Numbered from the stretch's first letter, positions 45,962 through 56,405 are shown. The stretch: DNA of 64,000 nt from UBA5859 sp041940025 (GCA_041940025.1 JBGTSY010000003.1:248001-312000), one strand, 5' to 3'. Numbers and translations are program-made. Notes: generated from the letters alone by a model not told the origin.

Positions 45962-46804
45962 ATGTCTAGCTGCTTACCCTTATTGGTCGAACTGGAACAA
46001 ATAGAAAGCAGTCTACAGGATCCTAATGTGGTGATCGTGGACTTAAGCCGACTCCCGAGCTATGTGACTCACCATATTCCTGGCGCCGTCCATCTGGAAT
46101 ACGCCGCCTTGGTAAGAAGCGCGCCACCGGTGATGGGATTGTTGCCCGATCTGCATCAATTACAAAGCACGTTACAGGCACTGGGTATCTATCCCGATTC
46201 ACACGTAGTGGCCTACGATGACGAAGGCGGCGGCAAAGCCAGTAGACTTTTGTGGACCTTGGATTGCATCGGCCATCAAAGCACATCCTTAGTTAACGGC
46301 GGCATCCAAGCCTGGATCCAGGGTGGCTATGACACTGAAACTAACCGGGTCTCTGTGACTAAATCTGACTATCAGATCTCTCAATATCTTCCGGAAGCCA
46401 TTGCAGACAAAAATTACATTTTGCAACATATTGAGGATGAGAATGTCATTTTTTTAGATACTCGAACTGCCGGCGAATTCACGGGTAGAGATGTACGTGC
46501 GGCACGGGGTGGACACATTCCAGGCGCGCGACATCTAGAGTGGATAGCTAACATAGACATTGACAATGCAGTCAGGTTAAAACCGGCAGACCTCATTGAA
46601 TCTCAATTGCAAGCGCTCAATATCACTCGTGATAAAACCATTGTCACCTATTGTCAAACCCATCATCGTTCTTCACACACCTACATGACCTTAAAAATCT
46701 TAGGATTCGAACAAATTAAAGGTTATCCCGGCGCTTGGTCTGAGTGGGGGAATGATCCCGATACACCCATTGAGCTTGATCCCTCTTTGAACCTATCCAG
46801 ATGA
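45962..46804 (+). CDS. Thiosulfate sulfurtransferase (two rhodanese domains)
   Basis: 280 aa with two rhodanese domains (about 1-135 and 150-275). The active-site loop of the second is CQTHHRSS (Cys near 238), which matches RhdA-type thiosulfate:cyanide sulfurtransferases of Pseudomonas (CQTHHRSG). The first domain lacks a Cys at its loop (DDEGGGKAS). Its stop overlaps the Sco start (ATGA at 46801). Near psd and fimX, as rhdA is in Pseudomonas. Confidence 0.9.
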   Translation: MSSCLPLLVELEQIESSLQDPNVVIVDLSRLPSYVTHHIPGAVHLEYAALVRSAPPVMGLLPDLHQLQSTLQALGIYPDSHVVAYDDEGGGKASRLLWTLDCIGHQSTSLVNGGIQAWIQGGYDTETNRVSVTKSDYQISQYLPEAIADKNYILQHIEDENVIFLDTRTAGEFTGRDVRAARGGHIPGARHLEWIANIDIDNAVRLKPADLIESQLQALNITRDKTIVTYCQTHHRSSHTYMTLKILGFEQIKGYPGAWSEWGNDPDTPIELDPSLNLSR

Positions 46805-47460
46805 ATTCGCAGAAGCTAAGAATCTATCTAACAGCGGCTTTGCTGTTTCTACTATCGGCATCGATTCTCTTTGGTTTCGTCTACACACTGACGCATCAAA
46901 AGTCCGATGAATCGATTGAGACAACCACAACAGATGCGATCCGTTGGTCTAGAGAGAATGCCCGCGCCATTTCGAACGTTGGTTGGACAACTCACTTAGG
47001 GGAAACATTGACCACAAACGACTGGCAAGACAAGTGGAGTTTTGTTTTCTTCGGTTTTACACATTGTCCAGATATTTGTCCCGCCACTCTATACACATTG
47101 AGCCAAGTTCGCGACCAACTTCAGGAGAGTTCGCTCATTCAAACCACGCAATTTATCCTCATTACAGTGGATCCCGAACGAGACACTTCCGATCAGTTAG
47201 CTCACTACCTCATCCCCTACGGCAATAACTTTATAGGACTCAGAACCACTCCTCAAGATTTGAGCCAGATTACCAGTGAATTTGGTGTGGCTATCTCCTC
47301 GACCCGCAATCAGGATAATGCTGAATCTATTAGTCACACGACTGCTCTATTTTTAATCAATCCAGATGCTAGAATACAGGCTCTGTTCACCACGCCTCAC
47401 GACGCCACTGCCATTAGACATGAATATGAGCACATTCGAACAGAATTTGAGAGAAATTAA
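46801..47460 (+). CDS. SCO1/SenC family protein
   Basis: 219 aa. N-terminal membrane anchor (residues 8-31) and a thioredoxin-like domain with the copper-binding CPDIC (near residue 94) plus the distal His (SHTTALF near 180). Such proteins deliver copper to cytochrome c oxidase or act as thiol reductants at the periplasmic side. It is translationally coupled to the sulfurtransferase and followed by psd after 29 bp; the location between them is not typical of Pseudomonas. Confidence 0.92.
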   Translation: MNSQKLRIYLTAALLFLLSASILFGFVYTLTHQKSDESIETTTTDAIRWSRENARAISNVGWTTHLGETLTTNDWQDKWSFVFFGFTHCPDICPATLYTLSQVRDQLQESSLIQTTQFILITVDPERDTSDQLAHYLIPYGNNFIGLRTTPQDLSQITSEFGVAISSTRNQDNAESISHTTALFLINPDARIQALFTTPHDATAIRHEYEHIRTEFERN

Positions 47461-47489
47461 TTTAAACCAATTATTCTGATAATTATCTG

Positions 47490-48338
47490 ATGTTCGACCG
47501 TCTTAAAGTGGGGATCCAATACCTTCTGCCGCAGAAACAGTTATCCCTGTTGGTGGGAGACGTGGCACGTATCCGAACTCATTGGATCAAAGATCCCCTT
47601 ATCTATTGGTTTATTGATAGATATGGTGTCAACATGGACGAGGCAGTACACCAAAGGGCGGAAGATTATCACGACTTTTATTCCTTCTTCACCCGCCCGC
47701 TCAAGCCCGGACTACGTAAAATAGAAGGCGATGACTACACTGTGATCTCGCCGGTTGACGGCACCTTAAGTCAGCTGGGTCAAATCTACAAAGGCAATCT
47801 TGTACAAGCGAAAAACCGTGCTTATTCTCTCGCCGCGCTGTTAGGAAAAGACGATCATCGCGTTCAACAGTTTCAAAATGGGAGTTTCGCCACAGTCTAT
47901 CTCGCGCCACGAGATTATCATCGCGTGCATATGCCAACTGATGCTCAATTGACTGAGAGTCTCTATATTCCCGGCAAGCTCTTTTCAGTCAACCCACTCA
48001 CCACGAAATATGTGGACAATCTGTTTGCTATCAATGAACGCTTGGTGAGTTACTTTGACACCCCCACCGGACCGATTGCGATCATTATGGTGGGCGCATT
48101 AATCGTTGGCGGCATAGAGACAGTATGGACCGGCGCTATCACACCGCCCCACGGTGATACCCAAAGATGGCTGCACCAACAACAGGGAAAGAATTTTAAT
48201 CGGGGTGATGAAATTGGACGATTCGCCATGGGATCCACTGTCATCGTCTTATTTAGTCAACAGAACCTAGCATTTTCCGACTCCCTAGGACTCAATCAAC
48301 CTCTTAAAATGGGACAAGCTCTCGGCCGATTTAAATAG
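47490..48338 (+). CDS. psd: Phosphatidylserine decarboxylase
   Basis: 282 aa proenzyme that makes phosphatidylethanolamine in the inner membrane. The self-cleavage motif is FAMGSTVIVLF (GS at about residues 248-249; Ser becomes the pyruvoyl group). The catalytic DYHRVHMP block (residues 142-149) and YFTRPLKPGLR-like SFFTRPLKPGLR are present. Length and motifs are normal. Confidence 0.96.
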   Translation: MFDRLKVGIQYLLPQKQLSLLVGDVARIRTHWIKDPLIYWFIDRYGVNMDEAVHQRAEDYHDFYSFFTRPLKPGLRKIEGDDYTVISPVDGTLSQLGQIYKGNLVQAKNRAYSLAALLGKDDHRVQQFQNGSFATVYLAPRDYHRVHMPTDAQLTESLYIPGKLFSVNPLTTKYVDNLFAINERLVSYFDTPTGPIAIIMVGALIVGGIETVWTGAITPPHGDTQRWLHQQQGKNFNRGDEIGRFAMGSTVIVLFSQQNLAFSDSLGLNQPLKMGQALGRFK

Positions 48339-48392
48339 ACGGCTGATCTGATATGGGCTCTTTTCCTTTTCGCTGCATTCACTTGCCGACAG

Positions 48393-49349
48393 TTAAATGC
48401 GCATCCAATCAAAACTAAGCACATTTGCGATTGACTCTTCTTTTAATAGAAGCATCAGTAGACGATCTAAACCCAGCGCCACCCCAGCGCAATCGGGTAA
48501 GCCATGATCCAGAGCGGCGAGTAATTTTTCCGGGCAAGGCGGCTCCTCCAGCGCCATCTGCCGTCTCTGTCGCAGCTCGTTTTCAAATCTATGTCGTTGT
48601 TCAGCGGCATCCTTGAGTTCATGGAATCCATTGGCTATCTCCAGGCCGCCGATGAATAGCTCAAAGCGCTCGGCAACCGGCACGGCTTCCTGCCGAATTC
48701 GCGCCAAGGCGGCTTGGTCTTGGGGATAGTCGTACAGAAATTCAGGTTTTTTCACCCCCAGGTTGGGGGCAACCAAATGAGAAAATAGGAGATCCATCCA
48801 TCCTGCACGATCGTCCTCAGCCAATTGCGGCAAGGAGAGAGGCAGTTGCCGTGCCTGCGCCTGTAAATCTGCGATGCTGACAGTGTGGGGATCGAGATCA
48901 GTATAATTTAAGAACGCATCGGCATAGCGCGTACGCGCAAAGCGGGGATAAGAAGCCAAGCGCTTTAACAGCATCTCCACTTCGTCCATTAGTTCCCGAT
49001 GGGAATACCCCAGTCGATACCACTCCAACATGGTGAATTCAGGCTGATGGTGTTGACCGCTCTCTTGCCCGCGAAACACTTTACAGATTTGATAGATTGA
49101 ACCTGAGCCATCCGCCAATAATCGCTTCATGGCAAATTCAGGTGAGGTGTGCAGATAACGTACTTCTGCCGCATTTGAGATCACCTGAATGGAGTGCAAA
49201 TGGGGCTCTGTGGCCGTCTCCTGTACCGCAATTGGGGTATCCACTTCCAACACACCCCGTTCTGCGAAAAACTGACGAATATCTGCATACAGTTTTGCGC
49301 GAGCTTTTAGCGTTCGACGACTTGCGTTTGCTTGCCAGAGTGGGATCAA
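48393..49349 (-). CDS. epmA: EF-P lysine-lysyltransferase (GenX/PoxA)
   Basis: 318 aa, a lysyl-tRNA-synthetase catalytic core without an anticodon domain. Class II motifs: VLEVDTPIAVQ (motif 1), FRGQESGQHHQPEFTMLEWYR (motif 2 loop near 110) and GVALGLDRLLMLL (motif 3). It attaches beta-lysine to EF-P. It lies 8 bp downstream of efp on the same strand and opposite to epmB, so all three modification genes are together. Confidence 0.95.
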   Translation of the reverse strand: MIPLWQANASRRTLKARAKLYADIRQFFAERGVLEVDTPIAVQETATEPHLHSIQVISNAAEVRYLHTSPEFAMKRLLADGSGSIYQICKVFRGQESGQHHQPEFTMLEWYRLGYSHRELMDEVEMLLKRLASYPRFARTRYADAFLNYTDLDPHTVSIADLQAQARQLPLSLPQLAEDDRAGWMDLLFSHLVAPNLGVKKPEFLYDYPQDQAALARIRQEAVPVAERFELFIGGLEIANGFHELKDAAEQRHRFENELRQRRQMALEEPPCPEKLLAALDHGLPDCAGVALGLDRLLMLLLKEESIANVLSFDWMRI

Positions 49350-49356
49350 TGGAGAT

Positions 49357-49929
49357 CTAAGCGTCTTTCACCCGAGAGACATACTCTCCCGTACGGGTAT
49401 CCACCTTTAGCACCTCGCCAACCTCTATGAATAGCGGCACCTTCACTACTGCGCCCGTTTCTAAGGTGGCAGGCTTTGAGCCCCCCCCTGATGTGTCACC
49501 ACGTAAACCGGGATCGGTCTCCGCTACCGTAAGGTGCACAAAGTTTGGCGGCACCACACTCAGCGGGACCTCGTTCCATAGGGTGACAATGCATCTATCT
49601 TGTTCTTTTAACCACTGCTTTGCCTCTGCGACTGCGGCTTCTGACGCACTGTACTGCTCATAGCTGGATTCATCCATAAAGTGCCAACTGTCCCCATCGT
49701 TGTATAAATACTGCATTTCCAGCTCTACCACATCCGCACCTTCTACAGTTTCACCGGACTTGTAGGTCTTTTCCAGTACTCGACCATTTTTTAAATTACG
49801 CAACTTGACTCGATTAAACGCCTGACCTTTACCCGGCTTCACAAACTCGTTTTCAAGAATGTTGTAGGGATCACCATCGATCATTATTTTCAGACCCGAC
49901 TTAAATTCATTGGTACTATAGCTGGCCAT
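49357..49929 (-). CDS. efp: Elongation factor P
   Basis: 190 aa, three beta-barrel domains. The modified Lys is in KPGKGQAF (residue 34), in line with beta-lysylation by the neighbouring EpmA/EpmB. EF-P rescues ribosomes stalled at polyproline. The start MASYSTNEFKSG is typical. Its start codon shares bases with that of epmB: CATG at 49927-49930 gives ATG on both strands. Confidence 0.97.
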   Translation of the reverse strand: MASYSTNEFKSGLKIMIDGDPYNILENEFVKPGKGQAFNRVKLRNLKNGRVLEKTYKSGETVEGADVVELEMQYLYNDGDSWHFMDESSYEQYSASEAAVAEAKQWLKEQDRCIVTLWNEVPLSVVPPNFVHLTVAETDPGLRGDTSGGGSKPATLETGAVVKVPLFIEVGEVLKVDTRTGEYVSRVKDA

Positions 49930-50986
49930 GAATACCTCAAAGTTACAGTTACTGGACGCGACGCCAAAGGAGACTATTCTACCGTCTCCTCAGTCCCAAT
50001 GGCAGAAGGAATTGTCCGATGTAGTGGATAATTTGGCAGAACTGTGCCAACTGCTCCAGTTGGATCCCGCCCTCGCCCCTTGGCCGCTCGATTTTGACAA
50101 CTCGTTCCCACTGCGTTTACCGCGCGCCTTAGTACACCGCATACCACAGTCTGATTGGTATGCGCCCATGCTGCTGCAATATTTACCCGTACTCGAAGAA
50201 CGCACTCTCACACCGGAATATTCTAAAGATCCGGTTGGGGACACCGCATCTAATCTGTTGTCGGGCGTATTACATAAATATCATGGACGGGTTTTACTGC
50301 TATTAACAGGCCGCTGTGCCGTCCATTGCCGGTACTGTTTTCGGCGGCATTTTGCATATAGCGAATCCCCCTTAGATAGCAAAGCCATTCAGATCGCACT
50401 CCGCTACATAAAAGACAATTCACAAATCCAAGAAGTGATCTTTTCTGGCGGCGATCCCTTGTTGGTAAAAGATTCTCACTTGCAAAAGATAATCGACCAA
50501 CTCAACACGATTGCCCATGTGCGGCGAATCAGAATTCATACTAGATTGCCGGTGGTGCTACCCAGTCGCATCACTCAGTCATTGATTGACACTCTCCAAA
50601 GTAGTCATGGGAAAGTCATCATTGTGATTCATTCTAATCATAGTAGTGAATTGGATGTACCAGTAAGAGATGCATTGCACACACTGCATCGAGGCGGATT
50701 TAGTCTGTTTAACCAAGCCGTGTTGCTCAAGAATGTGAATGACCGGGTAGAGGATCAAATTGAGCTGAGCGAAACGCTATTTGAAAACTCGGTACTGCCC
50801 TACTATTTACATCGACTGGATAGCGTGCAAGGTGCGGCACATTTTGCACTCGAAGAGAGAGAGATCGACCGAATCTATCAAAAACTACAAGCGGCATTGC
50901 CAGGCTACTTGGTACCCAAACTGGTCAGTGAAATCGCAGGCGAACCTCATAAAATACTCTGGCAAAATATGGGTGTCATATCGTAA
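49928..50986 (+). CDS. epmB: EF-P beta-lysylation protein (lysine 2,3-aminomutase type)
   Basis: 352 aa radical-SAM enzyme. The cluster motif CAVHCRYCFRRHF (C-x3-C-x2-C near residue 135) and EVIFSGGDPLL are present; the PLP Lys is expected near the C-terminal region GYLVPKLVSEIAG. It converts (S)-lysine to (R)-beta-lysine for EF-P. Divergent from efp with overlapping start codons, so the leaders and promoters of both genes must lie inside each other's coding starts. Confidence 0.95.
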   Translation: MNTSKLQLLDATPKETILPSPQSQWQKELSDVVDNLAELCQLLQLDPALAPWPLDFDNSFPLRLPRALVHRIPQSDWYAPMLLQYLPVLEERTLTPEYSKDPVGDTASNLLSGVLHKYHGRVLLLLTGRCAVHCRYCFRRHFAYSESPLDSKAIQIALRYIKDNSQIQEVIFSGGDPLLVKDSHLQKIIDQLNTIAHVRRIRIHTRLPVVLPSRITQSLIDTLQSSHGKVIIVIHSNHSSELDVPVRDALHTLHRGGFSLFNQAVLLKNVNDRVEDQIELSETLFENSVLPYYLHRLDSVQGAAHFALEEREIDRIYQKLQAALPGYLVPKLVSEIAGEPHKILWQNMGVIS

Positions 50987-51633
50987 TTTGAGCGACGGTC
51001 GGCTAATTACATAGACGCCCACGCGTCAGCATCTCCGCTGATCTGGCTGGATCCTTGGCTTGGCATGGTGATCAGTCACAGGACTCAATCGTTATCAGTT
51101 TTTTCAGTGTTTTTGATTTCTCTACCTCTGATGACGCTAGGATCTCAAACCAACAGACTCTAGCTCTAATTGTGATACTCTCGATTGCCCAGTTATGAGG
51201 GGTTCAAACTCTACCAAACCGCACGATTAGAAGATGCTGATTAGCAACATATTGACGCTGACCCCCTACTTCAATTGAGTCAACGAACAGCGCAGCAAAA
51301 CGCGACTCAGTAGTGGAAGAGCCAACAATCATCTCATTATTGTTGAGGTTCGACGCCTCTCTGATTCAGCCCTGGAACCATGCCCCTCCACCTTTCGGGC
51401 TTGTTTGCTCACTCTGATTCCCAGACCGCTGGTGCTCAATGGATAAGTCGCTATGGTAGAGTGTCTTAATTTTATTCCCTAAACGCCGATATTTAGCCTG
51501 ATCCTCATGGAAAAATGATCATTAAGAGCATGCGACTGATCCGGCACCAGACCACCTCGCCGGCGCGCATCAATCTGGGTACGCTCACTGCATCCGGATG
51601 AGTCAACATGATAAAAGTGGAAGTTAATTTAAA
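50987..51633. other. Long intergenic region before fimX
   Basis: 650 bp without a supported gene or RNA; probably regulatory space for fimX. Confidence 0.4.
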
Positions 51634-53730
51634 ATGAGTCAACAAGGCGCCACCGTTAGAATTTTATTCATTGGTGAAAAAGTATCTGAATTTGATCAAC
51701 TCGCACCTCAACTGCGGGAAGCAGGATATAAGGCGTTGTGCCAACGAGTTGAGTCAGAAGCTGAACTAAAGGATTTATTAGAACTACAGCAGTGGGACTA
51801 TGTCCTAGCGCAACACGATTTCGGCGCCTTACCCATCGAGCAAACAGCGAAGGTGATTGAATCCAGTGGGAATCAACAGGGACTGCTGTTTTTCTGTCAA
51901 GACTTTGATCCAAAAATAATTGATGAAGCGCAAAAATATCATGCTCTCGATATTATCAGTGCAAGTGAGATGGGCCGATTACCGCTCATCCTTGCGCGAA
52001 ATAATCAACACCATAACGAGGAATGCCTCACTGCCCTGAGCGAACAATATCGCGCCTTACTCACCAGCATTGATACCCCTGTTGTTTGTTTAAATGGGTC
52101 GCGTCCAGTTCTGGTGAATCAAGCTTATTGTGAGATAGTCGGACAAACGCAAGCAGAAGTACTCTCACACCCAATCAACGAAAACATACAACTGGCTGAT
52201 GGCGGCAACTTGGACGACATGTTAAAAAGTGTCAACTCACTTTCTAAAGTGAATGCCATTCAAATAATTAAACAGGGAGAAATTATCCGACATGGCGCGA
52301 TTGAAGCGAAACATATCTCCCTCGCCGAAGAAAGTTTTCTCCAAGTGTTATTCCACTTGCCCAAAGAGACCACGGGTGCGCTACCGGCGAACTCATCAGG
52401 TGTGACAGTGACAGACGCCAACAACCAGGGCGATCCGCACACTCAAATCGAGCAACCCTCATTGCCAGAAGCCCTATATGAAGAAAAAGAGTTAATCAGT
52501 CAACTTGAGGAACGCATCCAGGGCCTACGCGATAGCGATGACACAGTGGGTTTCGCCCATATTAAGTTGGACAACTATTTTAAATTGAAGAAAACCTGCG
52601 GCCCCGAACATTGGCCAATCATCAGCAACAAGTTAGCACACCTGATGATTGAGATGTTGCCTGAAAGTTACCAGATGGCAAAATTCTCTGATAGCGCATA
52701 CATTTTACTTTCAGATGAAGACTCTCCAGAAGAAACCAAGCAAAAGTTGGAAGATTTGACCATCTCCATAAACGAACACGAATTTAAGGCTGCGGATACT
52801 CGAGTACCCATCACTATTAGTATCGGGATCGATAAGGTTTCAAACTTATCACAAAATGCTAACAGTGTTCTTTCTCATGCAGAAAATGCGTGCGCGGTGG
52901 CAGCAGAGCGAGGTGGCAACCAAGTTAATCTTCACGATGCAGAGGGTGCAGAAATCGATCTGAAGCGAGACGCTGAAAAAATAGAACACCTGCGTCAAGC
53001 ATTAGCACAAGATAGATTTAAATTGTTATACCAACCCATAGCCAGTTTACATGCAGAGCCTAAAGAATTTTATCAAGTACTATTGCGCTTACAGCCTGAG
53101 GAGGGTGGTGAACTACAACTCCCCCAATCTTTTATGGAGACAGCTACACAAGGCAAGTTGATGCCAGAGATTGATCGCTGGGTGGTCATCAATGCCATTG
53201 AACGACTGACAAAAGAAAGAGAAACAAATAACAAACTGAGTTTCTTTATCTTACAAGGGGGAGATGTGCTGCGCGATCCCAACTATGTAAACTGGATCCA
53301 AAACGAACTTAAAGACGCACCGATACTGGCAGGTAGTCTTTTATTTGAGTACACCGTCAAAGACGTGGCCCAAAATTTGCGCTTTGCTATGACCACCTTT
53401 AAGAAAATTCGTGCCTTAGGATGCAAGATCGTTTTATCCAGATTTAATAAAAACAGAGAATCGGAAATTTGTAGCAAACATGCGCAATTCGATATGATGA
53501 AAATAGACGGCTCTCTGCTACATCGATTAAGCGAAAACAAACCCCATCAGGAATGCATCCAGGATTTAGTCCAACTGGCTGAATCGAAAAATCTCCTCAC
53601 TGTCGCACCCTATGTGGAAGATGCGAATTCCCTGGCCACCTTATGGCGATACAATATTGGATACACGCAAGGGTACTTCCTTCAAGAGCCCAGTGATCAA
53701 CTTGATTACGATTTTGGCGAAATAATGTAG
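51634..53730 (+). CDS. fimX: FimX-like protein: REC-PAS-degenerate GGDEF-degenerate EAL
   Basis: 698 aa, close in size to P. aeruginosa FimX (691). Order: response-regulator-like domain (residues 5-125, lacking a clear phospho-Asp), PAS (about 145-250), GGDEF-like (about 300-435, where FSDSAYIL replaces GGDEF), and EAL-like (about 450-695, with YQVLLRL instead of ExL). LYQPI and the following Arg needed to bind c-di-GMP remain. It should therefore be a c-di-GMP receptor and not a cyclase or esterase, controlling type IV pilus assembly. The position near sulfurtransferase and psd matches Pseudomonas. Confidence 0.85.
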   Translation: MSQQGATVRILFIGEKVSEFDQLAPQLREAGYKALCQRVESEAELKDLLELQQWDYVLAQHDFGALPIEQTAKVIESSGNQQGLLFFCQDFDPKIIDEAQKYHALDIISASEMGRLPLILARNNQHHNEECLTALSEQYRALLTSIDTPVVCLNGSRPVLVNQAYCEIVGQTQAEVLSHPINENIQLADGGNLDDMLKSVNSLSKVNAIQIIKQGEIIRHGAIEAKHISLAEESFLQVLFHLPKETTGALPANSSGVTVTDANNQGDPHTQIEQPSLPEALYEEKELISQLEERIQGLRDSDDTVGFAHIKLDNYFKLKKTCGPEHWPIISNKLAHLMIEMLPESYQMAKFSDSAYILLSDEDSPEETKQKLEDLTISINEHEFKAADTRVPITISIGIDKVSNLSQNANSVLSHAENACAVAAERGGNQVNLHDAEGAEIDLKRDAEKIEHLRQALAQDRFKLLYQPIASLHAEPKEFYQVLLRLQPEEGGELQLPQSFMETATQGKLMPEIDRWVVINAIERLTKERETNNKLSFFILQGGDVLRDPNYVNWIQNELKDAPILAGSLLFEYTVKDVAQNLRFAMTTFKKIRALGCKIVLSRFNKNRESEICSKHAQFDMMKIDGSLLHRLSENKPHQECIQDLVQLAESKNLLTVAPYVEDANSLATLWRYNIGYTQGYFLQEPSDQLDYDFGEIM

Positions 53731-53800
53731 TCAAGCCTTTTCCTTTGGACCCCTCTCATGGTGTAATTAGCGTTTCCCTGAGTGCCGGACAAAGCAACCA

Positions 53801-54670
53801 ATGTCTTTCAAATTTAATCGTGTGGGCCTGATCGGTAAATATAGAGATGAAAATGCCGGTCCAATTATTCGCGAGTTAGGGGAATATCTGCTCAATCATG
53901 ATGTGGATATTCTGTTGGATGAAGAAACCAAAGCCACCGCATCGGAGATCCCCTGGAAAGGCATTCCGCGCTTAGATCTCGGTACCGAGTGTGATCTAAT
54001 CATCGTGCTGGGTGGAGACGGGACCATGCTTGCGGCTGCCCGAGAACTCTATATGTATGGGGTGCCTTTAGTAGGTGTACATTTAGGTCGACTGGGATTT
54101 CTCACGGATATTCGACGACCCGATCTTTTCATCAAGGTGGAACAGATCCTCCGCGGCCATTACATAGCCGAAAAGAGATTCCTACTCCACACCCGAATCT
54201 ACGGCTCTGATGAAGTCATTGACGCAGGTGTCGCATTAAACGATGTGGTGTTACATCATCACGACGTAGGTAGAATGATAGAGTTTGAACTCTCAGTGGC
54301 AGAAAGCCCACTTTCCATTCAGCGCTCCGACGGTCTGATTGTCTGCACGCCTACTGGTTCCACCGCTTACGCGCTTTCCAGTGGTGGACCTATCATGAGC
54401 CCCGATCTTGATGCCGTCGCCCTGGTGCCCATTTGCCCACACACCTTGAGCAGTCGACCCATTGTCATCGGTGCCGATCAAGAAATTCGCATCGTCGTGC
54501 GTCCCGGCCCACAAGAGAAGGCCAAGCTCTCCTGTGATGGCCAGATTGTGCATAACCTACGCTCAAACGATGTGGTGGAGATCCATCGTCAAAGTCAACG
54601 AGTCACTTTGTTACACCCGCAAGATTACAACTATTACCAATTATTAAGAGAGAAATTAAATTGGGGCTAG
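53801..54670 (+). CDS. nadK: NAD kinase
   Basis: 289 aa. The diagnostic GGDGTML (residues 68-74) and the NAD-binding block TPTGSTAYALSSGGPI (near 183-198) are present. It phosphorylates NAD to NADP. Upstream of recN by 22 bp on the same strand, as in many gammaproteobacteria, so both may be co-transcribed. Confidence 0.97.
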   Translation: MSFKFNRVGLIGKYRDENAGPIIRELGEYLLNHDVDILLDEETKATASEIPWKGIPRLDLGTECDLIIVLGGDGTMLAAARELYMYGVPLVGVHLGRLGFLTDIRRPDLFIKVEQILRGHYIAEKRFLLHTRIYGSDEVIDAGVALNDVVLHHHDVGRMIEFELSVAESPLSIQRSDGLIVCTPTGSTAYALSSGGPIMSPDLDAVALVPICPHTLSSRPIVIGADQEIRIVVRPGPQEKAKLSCDGQIVHNLRSNDVVEIHRQSQRVTLLHPQDYNYYQLLREKLNWG

Positions 54671-54692
54671 AACCTCTCTACTATTGAACCCT

Positions 54693-56405
54693 ATGCTGCA
54701 ATCCTTAGATATACGTCATTATGTATTGGTAGAAGAGTGCCATTTGGAGCTGTTCAATGGCATGACCGTACTCACGGGTGAAACGGGCGCCGGAAAATCG
54801 ATTTTAATAGACGCATTGGGTCTGATCTTAGGCGCCAGAGCAGAGCAAAACTCTATTCGAGAGGGTAGTGACAAAGCAGAAATCGCCGCCACTTTTTTAA
54901 TCGATCATAATCAACCTGCTCAAGATTGGATGCACACACACGACTTAGAAGCGGAAGATGTGTGCATCATTCGTCGCATCATTAGCCGAGAAGGCCGAAC
55001 GCGAACCTTAGTGAACGGCCGCCCAGTCAGTATCCAGGAACTCAAAACCCTGACCTGTTGGCTGGTGGACATTCAAGGCCAACACGCGCATCAGCAATTG
55101 TTACACAAAGATCACCAGCGGTTACTTTTAGACTCGGCTGCCAAACAGCAAAGCCAACTTGTTAAAGTCAAACAACTCTATAACCAGTGGTATACCTTGA
55201 GCAAAGAGTTGGACAAGCTAGACCACAGCAATAACACTCAATTGGACCAAATCGAAGTATTAAAATATCAAATTGGGGAGTTGCAACGATCCGCAGTGTC
55301 AGCTGAAGATCTCGATCTGTTAGAGCAAAAACATAAGCGTCTCTCTCATCAACAGGAGATCTTAACCAACGGACATCAGGCGTTAGAGTACCTCAGTCTC
55401 TCTGACGGCAACAATGCACTAGACGCGACCCAAGAGGCGCAACAGTTAGTGCGCTCATTATTAGACTATGAGCCAAGACTTCAAGAGTGTCTTAACTGTT
55501 TAGAATCGGCATCTATCCACTTGGAAGAAGCGCAACAGGAATTACGCGCGCTAATCCCAGACGCAGAAGACGACCAGAACGCGCTCAATGAGCTTGAATC
55601 TCAACTGCAAACCATCTATGACTTAGCGCGAAAACATCGAATCAAACCACAAAAACTGGTGGAACAACTAGATAGTCTAGAGCACACATTAAATAAACTG
55701 AACTCTTTGGACGAAACCAGGTTTGCCCTACAACAAACAATCACAGATACATTAAATGCCTATCAAAAATTAGCAAAAAAAGTACATCAAGCTCGATTAA
55801 AGGCGGCGAAGAAACTCTCTCAGCAAATTAATGAAGAGCTAGCAGGTTTGGGACTAGAACATGCTGAGGTCGACATTCAAGTTGAGTTCAATGCTGACAA
55901 CGCACCCAGCCCTATCGGATTGGACACCATTCAATTTATGGTCAGCACCAATCCGGGGCAGCCCATGCAACCCTTATCCCAAATCGCCTCGGGTGGCGAA
56001 CTCTCTAGGTTCAGTCTTGCGATTCAGACCATTTTAGCAACCGACAACGCGGTACCCACCTTGATTTTTGACGAGGTCGATAGCGGCATTGGGGGTGCCG
56101 TGGCAGAAATGGTGGGACAAAAAATGAATCGCATTGGTGACAATCATCAGATCCTCTGTGTCACCCATTTAGCACAAGTAGCGGCACAGGCCAATCAACA
56201 TATACTGGTACAAAAATCGGTTAATCAAAAAACCACCACGCAACTGCAATACCTCAACGACGATGCCAGGGTAGAGGAAATCGCACGCATGTTGGGTGGC
56301 GCTAAATTGACTCAGAATAGCCGAACCCATGCCCAGGAGATGTTAAACGCGGCGAGAGATAAGCCCTTCAGTCACGGCAATCTGGACACAAGCCATACAG
56401 GATAA
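54693..56405 (+). CDS. recN: DNA repair protein RecN
   Basis: 570 aa from ATG 54693 (TTG 54684 possible). SMC-like ATPase: Walker A TGETGAGKSILIDAL (residues 27-41), long coiled-coil middle, C-terminal signature IASGGELSRFSLAI (near 430) and Walker B LIFDEVDSGIGG. It acts in repair of double-strand breaks. The last 38 bp overlap the end of fur on the opposite strand. Confidence 0.96.
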   Translation: MLQSLDIRHYVLVEECHLELFNGMTVLTGETGAGKSILIDALGLILGARAEQNSIREGSDKAEIAATFLIDHNQPAQDWMHTHDLEAEDVCIIRRIISREGRTRTLVNGRPVSIQELKTLTCWLVDIQGQHAHQQLLHKDHQRLLLDSAAKQQSQLVKVKQLYNQWYTLSKELDKLDHSNNTQLDQIEVLKYQIGELQRSAVSAEDLDLLEQKHKRLSHQQEILTNGHQALEYLSLSDGNNALDATQEAQQLVRSLLDYEPRLQECLNCLESASIHLEEAQQELRALIPDAEDDQNALNELESQLQTIYDLARKHRIKPQKLVEQLDSLEHTLNKLNSLDETRFALQQTITDTLNAYQKLAKKVHQARLKAAKKLSQQINEELAGLGLEHAEVDIQVEFNADNAPSPIGLDTIQFMVSTNPGQPMQPLSQIASGGELSRFSLAIQTILATDNAVPTLIFDEVDSGIGGAVAEMVGQKMNRIGDNHQILCVTHLAQVAAQANQHILVQKSVNQKTTTQLQYLNDDARVEEIARMLGGAKLTQNSRTHAQEMLNAARDKPFSHGNLDTSHTG

